Positions 1 through 6,620 of a stretch of 49,882 bases of DNA are shown here, one piece after another. The stretch comes from A37T11 sp964546645. GTDB taxonomy: Bacteria > Bacteroidota > Bacteroidia > Sphingobacteriales > Sphingobacteriaceae. The stretch lies in assembly GCA_964546645.1 (NCBI GenBank), contig CAZJKM010000010.1, positions 1-49,882 on the forward strand, in the 5' to 3' direction. The notes below the pieces were generated by a model. That model did not search any database, was not told the origin of the DNA, and was given only the letters and a program-made list of their open reading frames with translations. The stretch's first letter is position 1. The number at the start of each line of letters is the position of its first letter. The position numbers and the translations under genes are program-made.

Positions 1-593
1 TTGAATACCTGCCCTTGCCGGATCAGGCGCATCAATTCAACTATTTCACGCGGCGTTGTTTGCCCCCATCCGTACTTTTTCCATATATCTTCCCGTCCTT
101 TTGTACGTGAATTGACTTTGGTGTTTACCAAACCGAGTTGGTCCATCAGCTGATTGATTGCCTCTCCCCCACCGGATAACTCCTGGCACCAGATAGAAGT
201 AACATTGTCGCTATAGGTCAGCATCAGGGAAATCATGGTGGAAAGATCTGTTTGCGCACTATCCTTGTAAAATTGCATCAATCCGGATCCCCCGTACACC
301 CGCTTTGCCTGATAAGTGAACCGATCGGACAGTTTGAGTTCCCCTTCATTTATTTTATGGAAGATGCCTGCTAAAATAGGGACTTTAACAATGCTGGCGG
401 TGGGAAAAACAGTATCAGCCTGAATGGCCACCGATTTGTTTTTCCCGGCGTGGTAAACATAGATGCCTATATCTCCCTGAAAATCCTTCACGAGTTCCTT
501 CAGGATCGTTTCAAGTTTTCGGTCGGTCTTTTGGGCAAAACTCTGATGCATGGAAAGGATAAAGATCAATGACAGGGATAAACAGATTCTCAT
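1..593 (-). CDS. Class A beta-lactamase-like serine hydrolase, partial (3' end outside window)
   Basis: The first 197 codons are visible. They begin with a signal peptide of about 20 residues ending in SFA, so export is expected. The class A beta-lactamase fold signature follows. The SxxK motif reads SIVK, with nucleophile Ser67 and Lys70, and the SDN loop lies at 128-130. The KTG motif should lie beyond the window edge, so it cannot be checked. Family members hydrolyse beta-lactams, but many Bacteroidota homologues are housekeeping or uncharacterised hydrolases, and resistance cannot be claimed. ATG at 593 fits the signal peptide. A TPP riboswitch and its terminator lie just upstream on the same strand. 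A perfect TAnnTTTG box stands between that terminator and the ATG, so the gene is probably transcribed independently. Confidence 0.85.
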   Translation of the reverse strand, partial: MRICLSLSLIFILSMHQSFAQKTDRKLETILKELVKDFQGDIGIYVYHAGKNKSVAIQADTVFPTASIVKVPILAGIFHKINEGELKLSDRFTYQAKRVYGGSGLMQFYKDSAQTDLSTMISLMLTYSDNVTSIWCQELSGGGEAINQLMDQLGLVNTKVNSRTKGREDIWKKYGWGQTTPREIVELMRLIRQGQVF

Positions 594-632
594 TAAGGTG
601 CAGTTTACAAATACAAATAACAAAAGGGAGCT

Positions 633-640
633 CAAACATA
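633..640 (-). promoter_or_regulatory. Likely -7 box for the beta-lactamase-like gene
   Basis: The minus strand reads TATGTTTG, an exact match to the Bacteroidota -7 consensus TAnnTTTG, about 40 nt upstream of the ATG. No TTTG occurs at the usual 19-21 bp distance; the nearest lies at 14 bp. The box is downstream of the riboswitch terminator, so it would bypass thiamine control. Confidence 0.45.
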
Positions 641-670
641 AGTACAATTTATTACAAACACCCAGAGGTA

Positions 671-710
671 TATAAAAAACTCCATTTTCGGCATTCAACC
701 GAAAATGGAG
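671..710 (-). terminator. Intrinsic terminator directly downstream of the TPP riboswitch
   Basis: A perfect 12-bp stem (arms 680-691 and 699-710) with a 7-nt loop is followed on the minus strand by six T. It lies about 20 nt past the riboswitch aptamer, which is the standard arrangement for a riboswitch expression platform. Whether it is ligand-controlled or constitutive depends on an antiterminator that I did not resolve. Confidence 0.8.
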
Positions 711-730
711 CGGCACAAACGATGTTGTGC

Positions 731-810
731 TGTGCATTCCCTGCGCCGGCATTATCCGGATCAGGTTCACGGGATCTGTTCTCAGCCTATTAATAAGCAC
801 TCCCTGCACA
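731..810 (-). promoter_or_regulatory. TPP (thiamine pyrophosphate) riboswitch
   Basis: The minus strand carries the conserved THI-box cores in order: GGGAGTGC, CTGAGA, then ACCTGATC, GGATAATGCC and CGCAGGGA. The P1 stem closes between TGTGCA and TGCACA (805-810 with 731-736). This RNA class binds thiamine pyrophosphate and normally controls thiamine synthesis or uptake genes. Here no thiamine gene follows on the same strand: the terminator at 671-710 comes next, then a beta-lactamase-like gene. It may be an orphan left after loss or rearrangement of its target. I am sure of the aptamer but not of its current target. Confidence 0.93.
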
Positions 811-869
811 TTTCTGATTGATTAACAAAGGCTGTTTGAAAAGGTTTTAAAAATTGAAAAAATTGAAAG

Positions 870-1184
870 GTGCTACCTGTCAATCTTCTTGTGATCTTCC
901 ATCACGGAATTGTTATTCTCCCTCACACAATATATATACGGAACCAGGCAACATACCTTTTCCGTGACCGGCTTATTATCTTCCCCCGGGCAACATGTAT
1001 ATTCCCTGGCCTCGCATATCTCTTCCCTGACGGTGTTATTATACGGCATCACGGAAGAGATATACTGAACCACGCAACAGATCAACTACGTTATCGGACG
1101 GTTATCTTCCGTCAGGCAGATGACTTATTGCGTCACGCAACAGTTATCTTCCGTCAGCCAATACCTATCTTCCGTGGGCGAAAT
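870..1184. repeat. Degenerate 21-bp tandem repeat array (about 14-15 units)
   Basis: From 891 to 1184 the sequence divides into 14 consecutive 21-bp units with no spacers, and a weaker unit occupies 870-890. Unit cores share TTATCTTCCGTCA followed by a GCAACA-type end; the best-conserved units start at 1101 and 1143. Divergence is heavy, so the array is old or under weak constraint. Because 21 is divisible by 3, the array leaves heptad-repeating open frames on both strands (870-1232 plus, 873-1085 minus), which I do not regard as genes. Function is unknown. It sits between the riboswitch and the end of the AT-rich gene set. Confidence 0.8.
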
Positions 1185-1187
1185 CAT

Positions 1188-1257
1188 AAAAAGAGGAGAA
1201 AATCCGCAATTTCCGGTGATTCAAAAAAATGAAAATTGCGGATTTTTTCCTCTTTTT
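1188..1257. terminator. Long near-perfect hairpin, probable bidirectional terminator
   Basis: Arms 1188-1212 and 1233-1257 pair over 25 positions with one G-T exception, around a 20-nt loop. A and T runs form the outer part of the stem, so T tracts end the structure on both strands. It lies about 40 nt downstream of the last gene of the minus-strand operon ending at 1301, which makes transcription termination the simplest role. Confidence 0.65.
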
Positions 1258-1300
1258 CATCACATCGCTGTCCTAATTTTTATTTCTCTTTCCGGCCGTT

Positions 1301-1660
1301 TTAATCGTTATAGTAGCCGTGCCACTCATCGTCATCATCTTCATTGTATTCAAAGTATTCCCGTTCATAATGATAATCCGGGCTATTCTTATCATACAAC
1401 CTCCGCAATGAGTCGTCTTCCCTTTCCCACGCTGCGTCAGATTTAAATATTGATTTAGCCCCCTCTTTAATAAACCCGGTAGCTGTATCAACTTGTGACG
1501 ATCTGTTCTCCCCAATAACCCGAATATCATTGGTTACCTCCCTGGATTTGTACCTTGCTTCCCGTTCCGTATGCTCCGCTTTCTTGCGTTCGTTATCCGA
1601 ACACTCGAAAATGCGAAAAATGAAATATATAACAATAAGGAATCGAAAGAAGCTCTTCAT
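1301..1660 (-). CDS. Small membrane-anchored or exported protein of unknown function
   Basis: This 119-residue protein is not recognised. It opens with a short hydrophobic segment (about residues 4-18, MKSFFRFLIVIYFIF), suggesting an N-terminal anchor or signal sequence. The rest is strongly charged, and the C-terminus is acidic and aromatic (EDDDDEW and tyrosines). There is no good lipobox. Its ATG overlaps the stop of the upstream 79-residue gene by 4 nt (ATGA), so the two are translationally coupled. It is the last gene of the minus-strand set and is followed by a strong hairpin. No function can be assigned. Confidence 0.6.
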   Translation of the reverse strand: MKSFFRFLIVIYFIFRIFECSDNERKKAEHTEREARYKSREVTNDIRVIGENRSSQVDTATGFIKEGAKSIFKSDAAWEREDDSLRRLYDKNSPDYHYEREYFEYNEDDDDEWHGYYND

Positions 1661-1896
1661 AGTCTTTTGATTTCTTTTGAGTTGGTTACCCTCGTTGTCA
1701 GTTTGTGCTGCACGATCCGTCGGGCTTTGTCACGCGCATCGTACATGTTCCTGGCCTCGACCATGACATCATGCCGGCGGACACAGCCGTCTATCTTTGA
1801 TTCAACGCGTACCTGGAACATCCGTGGACGGACCTGCTCAAGACCAAAGCCAGAGAGCAATAAAGAGACAAATATAAGTAGTGGGCTAATCTTCAT
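1657..1896 (-). CDS. Small exported protein of unknown function
   Basis: This 79-residue protein has a signal-peptide-like N-terminus (hydrophobic from about 5 to 17) followed by a basic region rich in Arg and Lys. I do not recognise the family. It begins 24 nt after the GIY-YIG gene and overlaps the next small gene by 4 nt. Its base composition looks closer to the general genome than to the AT-rich genes upstream, so it may be resident sequence next to an insertion rather than part of the candidate defence set. Confidence 0.55.
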   Translation of the reverse strand: MKISPLLIFVSLLLSGFGLEQVRPRMFQVRVESKIDGCVRRHDVMVEARNMYDARDKARRIVQHKLTTRVTNSKEIKRL

Positions 1897-1920
1897 TTTT
1901 TGCGTATTTAGTTTTATACT

Positions 1921-2799
1921 CTATATTCGTATCGTTCGGTTACTTTTGTTCCCTTTTCTGTTAAGAAATGGTTGATACTTATTGATCAAATATTCCTCAA
2001 GTTCGAAACGTCCGAAGGAAACAGGGAAAACAGCTGTCTTGCAAGACTTCAGAAACTCTGTAACGGCCCGGTCTTCTGTTGGGTTAAAATAGCGCCCTTT
2101 GCCATTTATTTCTTGCAAATGAAATCCTAAAATACTTCGGCCAACATTTCGTCTAAGTGCAGAAAAATATGTTTGGCCGCTATGGGTTATGATTCTTTCT
2201 CCAATGTCAGAGCTTTCTCCCACATAAATCAATTCATCTGATTGGTCTTTTACAAGATAAAGACCAGCCGAATTGCCGATTCGGGTATCCATCCAAGACG
2301 AAAAAGCTATGTTTAAAATTCTGCTTTCTCCCTCTCTCAACAAATCAAAAGCGTTTTGCTGCACCTCGTTCCAAAGACCATTCTGGCCAGCAATCGTACA
2401 TTTGTTTCGTTTCCCAAGCTGAAAGCTATTCAACTTGGTTGGCAAATTCACTATCCCAAATTCTTCAACTTCCTTTCGGCCGATACTTGTTGGCATCCAC
2501 TGTATTTTAAAGCTATCAATAGGTATAGATTCTATAAGTTGATTGTTCGAAGCTTTTTTCAGCAGGCTTTTATAAAAAGTCGAAGTCGTTGGTTTGAATT
2601 GCTGTTTAAGCCTTTTCCCCAGCTCCTTGCCTTCTCCAATATAATACGGGACACCGTCAAGAGAAATCAAATAATTTCCACAGCCGCTTTCAGTAATGTT
2701 GTTCCAATCGTAAAATGATTGGTTGTTCAATTCATTCAGTCCGCAAGAAAGAATGGTGTCTGATTGTTGCTGGATATTGTCCCAGATTAGGTTTTTCAT
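1921..2799 (-). CDS. Protein with two GIY-YIG nuclease domains
   Basis: The 292-residue protein contains two GIY-YIG modules. The first spans about residues 38-128, with GNY at 41-43, YYIG at 52-55, Arg63, a Glu cluster near 110-113 and Asn124. The second spans about 175-284, with GLY at 179-181, IYVG at 191-194, Arg202, Glu268/269 and Asn280. Both keep the Tyr, Arg, Glu and Asn positions of the family active site, so both could cut DNA. Known GIY-YIG proteins act in homing, repair, restriction and anti-phage defence. It follows the receiver-domain gene after 45 nt on the same strand and is AT-rich like its upstream neighbours. I infer that it is the effector of this gene set. Confidence 0.8.
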   Translation of the reverse strand: MKNLIWDNIQQQSDTILSCGLNELNNQSFYDWNNITESGCGNYLISLDGVPYYIGEGKELGKRLKQQFKPTTSTFYKSLLKKASNNQLIESIPIDSFKIQWMPTSIGRKEVEEFGIVNLPTKLNSFQLGKRNKCTIAGQNGLWNEVQQNAFDLLREGESRILNIAFSSWMDTRIGNSAGLYLVKDQSDELIYVGESSDIGERIITHSGQTYFSALRRNVGRSILGFHLQEINGKGRYFNPTEDRAVTEFLKSCKTAVFPVSFGRFELEEYLINKYQPFLNRKGNKSNRTIRI

Positions 2800-2844
2800 A
2801 ATTTACGTATATCAGTCTTGCGTGCTTACCTGTTGTAGTTTCTC

Positions 2845-4026
2845 CTATCCTTCTATTTCCACAATAGACTGCAATTGAGGCCCTTTTGAACCTTTTTCTA
2901 TTGTCGCTTTGATGATAACCATATCATCCTTTAAATCATATTGATCCACTAATGCTGGAGGAATGAACACATTATTACCACCTTCTACTGGTTTTAAGAA
3001 TGCAAATCCTTTTTTTATATTTTTAGCTCGTTCTATTACGGTCCCGCTAATAGTATCCTCACTTATTAGTCTGTCTACCATTCGCCTATTTTCCTCAAAA
3101 TCAGGATGCTCATCAATAAACTTCTTCATGTATACTAATATTTCAAAAAGATAAGCCAGCACACCTTTTACGAAGTACCCCGTGTCCTGGGTGGCTAAAA
3201 AGCGATCCGCTTTTAATTTTAAATATCCTTCTGCATGAGCCCCATCTTGTGCAACGTCCAAAATTTTATCAAGTAAGTAATCAATGAGTGGAGGCAAAAT
3301 ATCTTCTTTGTATTGATATTCTTTTTTGAGTTCTCCGCGTAAAAAATTGCTTGATTTACTGAGGCGTCCTGTTGATTTCCATATTTCATCTGGAATAACA
3401 CCTATCTTGTTCAGTTTGTCAAAAACATGCTCCACGACTTTTCTAGACTCGCCCAAAACACCTTTTGTATCAGGATACTTAACGTTACAGTTTTCAAAAA
3501 ATTGAATCAATTCAAAAACACGCTTAGCACGAGCCTCGCCAATATATTTGTCCTTACAAATCTCCAACACATCCGCATACCGATGTTTTAGTTGGGTAAT
3601 TTCATTTTTGTCCGCAAACTCCTTGATTTCTCTGAACATGTTCTCAACATCTTCATCTTTATTCTTACTGTATATTGGAGTTTTCTTATGGTGACTTTTG
3701 AATGTAGAATCTGCCATCAAATCCGGTTGTCCCGTGAAAATGAAATGAGGAATTTTTCGGTTATATTGTTTTTCCAAACCTGCTATTCCTGTAATAGAGC
3801 TTTGCAAGCCTGTTACTTCTTGTGTTTCATCTTCTGACTCATCGTAACCTTTTGCATCTAAAATAACTGCATCATATTTATTAATATCCTTTTCCAATGC
3901 TTCTATACCTTTTTTGGAAGTATTGAACTGATCAAGAATTATTCCTTCGGATTTGGCAACTAACTTAAAAGCAGTCATTTTCCCGGGTTCATCCTCAATC
4001 CATAATACGTTGTATATCTTATCCAT
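2845..4026 (-). CDS. Response-regulator receiver domain fused to a cold-shock-like domain
   Basis: Residues 1 to about 125 resemble a CheY-like receiver: acidic pocket E11-D12-E13, phospho-acceptor Asp57 (VILD), Thr in FTGQ and a Lys in SKNKDED. The middle, about 150-330, is helical and unrecognised. The last 59 residues (335-393) look like a cold-shock/OB domain with RNP1-like KGFAFL and RNP2-like VFIPP, which would bind single-stranded nucleic acid. No standard DNA-binding output domain is present. The gene overlaps the kinase-containing gene upstream by 8 nt, so the two are translationally coupled and very likely partners. The cold-shock assignment is by motif only. Confidence 0.78.
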   Translation of the reverse strand: MDKIYNVLWIEDEPGKMTAFKLVAKSEGIILDQFNTSKKGIEALEKDINKYDAVILDAKGYDESEDETQEVTGLQSSITGIAGLEKQYNRKIPHFIFTGQPDLMADSTFKSHHKKTPIYSKNKDEDVENMFREIKEFADKNEITQLKHRYADVLEICKDKYIGEARAKRVFELIQFFENCNVKYPDTKGVLGESRKVVEHVFDKLNKIGVIPDEIWKSTGRLSKSSNFLRGELKKEYQYKEDILPPLIDYLLDKILDVAQDGAHAEGYLKLKADRFLATQDTGYFVKGVLAYLFEILVYMKKFIDEHPDFEENRRMVDRLISEDTISGTVIERAKNIKKGFAFLKPVEGGNNVFIPPALVDQYDLKDDMVIIKATIEKGSKGPQLQSIVEIEG

Positions 4027-6541
4027 TATCTTTGTTTATTGTGTTTAACGCTAACTCAATTCTAACCTTATAATCTGAATCTGAGTTAGGATTTAGATTG
4101 CTAACTGTTACCTGTCCACCAAAATTTTCAGCTATTTGTGTGATTTCCCAGCCACCTATTCCTGTATTGCCTGTTTTTCCTACACTTTCATATCGAACAT
4201 GGTAGCGTTCTATAGCGCCTTCTGGAAAATGATTACCATTATTTTCAAAAGTCACTCGTACTTTTTTTTCCGATTCGTCATAATAGAGGCTAACCTTGAC
4301 CTTATATTTTTTATCTTTTTCAGTAAATCCGTGTCTTTCGGCATTGCCGAGGATATTGTTAAAAAGTTCTTCAAAATTTTTTCTTGCAAAACTGATTTGA
4401 AGTTTTTTAACACTATGAGATTCGTTGCGATAGATAATCTTAAAAGGTTTATTCTTCCTTGTCTTAGTAGTCAATTCGGATAACAATGTGTCTATCGACA
4501 GATTTTCAGCTGGATAGTATTTTATTTCATTGGCTAGATTTTCTATGTAATCAGCTATTTCCTGCAAACTATCTTTTAATCCCTGTAAACATGAGCCAAC
4601 CGTAACATCATCCTCTGCATCTATTACATCCTGTTCTTTAAGCAACCCACTATTTTTTTTCATTTGCTTGGTCAAGATTTTTACAAATGAGGTAGCATTA
4701 AGAAGATGCGGAGCTATTCTATGCTTTTTGATGAACAAATCCTGCTGCTGCCGTTTTTTCAATTCTTTGACAATGCTTTCATGTTCTTCCAGTCTTTTCT
4801 CCATTAAGGATTCTCCAAATGCTTTCACATCCTTCTCTTGCTGTTCAGGGGATTCTACCACTTCAATCTCTATTTGCAAAAGACCATCTACGGTTATACC
4901 AGCTCCGGTTAGGTAACAATCCCATTGTTGCTTCACATAGTCTTTACGCAACTCTGCTAATAGATAGTCTACTTTGATTTTGTCAGTTTTAAAGGTAAAC
5001 GCATAGGTCTCATGACTATCATAATATGCAAGATACTTAGATAATGCATTGATGAGTTCTTCGTCATCCTCGTCGTATCCACTATTGTAGTATGTGGCAT
5101 TAGGGATTGTTCCATTGTTGGCCATTAATAGACTCTTTGAAGCCAAACGATAGTAACGAGGCTTATCATCATCCCAATCATAGTCGTAATCTTCATGAGT
5201 GTAGTCGTTCTCTACCACCGAATTATCATACTCTTTCGCCAGACGAATTATCGGATTCCCACTCCTATATTTGTATTTATCGTCAATCTTAGTTGGTTTT
5301 ATAATATCCTTTAGCTTAACAAGTTTATAGCCTGTTTTCAATGCTTTTTCCCGCTTCCTTTCCAAAAGATACAATGCCGGAATCAGATTATAATGACGTG
5401 CTGCAATTTCTTCTATGTTTGGCGCAACAATCCATGGCGTTTCGGTTTTGGCACTATCCGATACTTTTGCGATACCGTGATAGAAAACATCAGATAAACG
5501 GCTGTCTACTGATAAATCAATCATACCAAATCCTTGGCTTTCCCGGCGTGTCTTAGTAAGCACTAAAATGGCCGTGCTGATACCGGTATATGGTAAACGA
5601 TTGGATGGTAACGTGATAACCCACTCAATCAAATTATTGTCTGTCAAATGTTTTCTTAAAGCCAAACCCTGTTCGTCTGTTGAGTTCAGAAAGTCACGTG
5701 GCAATAAAATAACAGCTTTGCCCTGGTCATTTAGCGCATCCAAACAATGGGTTATAATCTCAATTGGCTTTAACTGAAGGGGGGGGTGGCAAATCACCTC
5801 ATCAAACTTTCCGGTTATATGGTTATCCTTTGCAAATACATCTCCGAGGTAGGCGGTGCTGTTGTTTGCCTTGTTTACAAAAAGTAATAATCTTGATAGG
5901 TTATAAGCTGTTTGATTAATCTCTACCCCCACATAGTTAATATCTTCTTTATCATTTAAAAGAAATTCGCCTAATCCCGAAAACGGATTGTAAATACGCA
6001 CGCCTTCACGGTAAGGAACGAAGCGAGTCATCAGTTCGCTGATTTCATGACCTTGCACGTGCAGACGGGATGTATTTTTTACTGTGTCGTTAGCATAGAG
6101 CTCGTAAACTACCTCAGTAAAAACGGTTGATTCAGGAAAATTACTCCAGTTGGCCTTTAAATTAGTAAATCCAAGTAAAACCTTTTTAAGAACAGCTTCA
6201 TCAAGAGCCTCGGATTTAAAGTTTATTAACTCACCAAACACTCCTTTTAAAACAGGTATTTGCTTTTCAATCTGGTCTATAACCCCCATTAGGGTTTCCT
6301 TACTGAGCAAACTCATCGAAGATTCGGACGTAAGCTCTCCATAAGGAGCTTCTTCACTCCAATTAATCCAGTCTATATGAGCCAAGCCTTCCTTAAGGAC
6401 ATAATCGATGAAAAGCATTAATACAACAAGACCTTTCAATTCTTCTGCACTATGCACGTTCGTTTTTCCAAAAATCGATCTGATTTCCAATATAAATTCA
6501 TAAGCTGAATCAATTGCATCTTCATCGTAAACTCTTGCCAT
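4019..6541 (-). CDS. HsdM-like methyltransferase / HsdS-like recognition / histidine-kinase ATPase fusion
   Basis: An 840-residue protein. Residues about 1-175 are helical. About 180-330 form an N6-adenine methyltransferase-type Rossmann domain with SAM motif NPFSGLGEF (185-193). The expected catalytic NPPF/Y reads HPPL (252-255), so the Asn is lost. About 400-565 resemble half of a type I specificity subunit (YKLVKLKDI start, an EQQEK end) followed by a charged helix to 600. From about 600 an H-box-like stretch (KHRIAPHL, 606-613) precedes an HATPase domain with N box NNILGNAERHG (728-738), ENNG (766-769) and GNTGIGG (791-797). The start at 6541 follows the WYL gene. The 8-nt overlap with the receiver gene indicates a kinase-regulator pair. 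Methylation activity is doubtful; ATP binding is plausible. Confidence 0.82.
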   Translation of the reverse strand: MARVYDEDAIDSAYEFILEIRSIFGKTNVHSAEELKGLVVLMLFIDYVLKEGLAHIDWINWSEEAPYGELTSESSMSLLSKETLMGVIDQIEKQIPVLKGVFGELINFKSEALDEAVLKKVLLGFTNLKANWSNFPESTVFTEVVYELYANDTVKNTSRLHVQGHEISELMTRFVPYREGVRIYNPFSGLGEFLLNDKEDINYVGVEINQTAYNLSRLLLFVNKANNSTAYLGDVFAKDNHITGKFDEVICHPPLQLKPIEIITHCLDALNDQGKAVILLPRDFLNSTDEQGLALRKHLTDNNLIEWVITLPSNRLPYTGISTAILVLTKTRRESQGFGMIDLSVDSRLSDVFYHGIAKVSDSAKTETPWIVAPNIEEIAARHYNLIPALYLLERKREKALKTGYKLVKLKDIIKPTKIDDKYKYRSGNPIIRLAKEYDNSVVENDYTHEDYDYDWDDDKPRYYRLASKSLLMANNGTIPNATYYNSGYDEDDEELINALSKYLAYYDSHETYAFTFKTDKIKVDYLLAELRKDYVKQQWDCYLTGAGITVDGLLQIEIEVVESPEQQEKDVKAFGESLMEKRLEEHESIVKELKKRQQQDLFIKKHRIAPHLLNATSFVKILTKQMKKNSGLLKEQDVIDAEDDVTVGSCLQGLKDSLQEIADYIENLANEIKYYPAENLSIDTLLSELTTKTRKNKPFKIIYRNESHSVKKLQISFARKNFEELFNNILGNAERHGFTEKDKKYKVKVSLYYDESEKKVRVTFENNGNHFPEGAIERYHVRYESVGKTGNTGIGGWEITQIAENFGGQVTVSNLNPNSDSDYKVRIELALNTINKDNG

Positions 6542-6604
6542 AGTCTGTTCTGTTATTCTTTAATTCCTTTTTGTTTCCACAAAAGTGAAATGCACCTGTA
6601 CAGC

Positions 6605-6620
6605 CTATCTGGACAGATAG
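6605..6620. promoter_or_regulatory. Inverted repeat upstream of the methyltransferase-kinase gene
   Basis: A perfect 7+2+7 inverted repeat, CTATCTG-GA-CAGATAG, overlaps the stop codon of the WYL gene and lies 64 nt upstream of the ATG at 6541. It lacks the T run of a terminator on the minus strand. It could be the operator of the adjacent WYL regulator. A terminator or chance is also possible. Confidence 0.4.

Noticed and set aside
870..1184. CRISPR array
   Set aside because: Repeats are contiguous and diverged, with no unique spacers and no cas genes nearby.
870..1232. Open frames across the 21-bp repeat array on both strands
   Set aside because: The unit length is divisible by 3, so stop-free frames arise on both strands without selection; no conserved protein features or start signals were seen.
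4019..6541. Ordinary type I or type IIG restriction-modification system
   Set aside because: No HsdR or type IIG nuclease domain is present, motif IV is altered, and a kinase ATPase domain with a receiver partner is attached.
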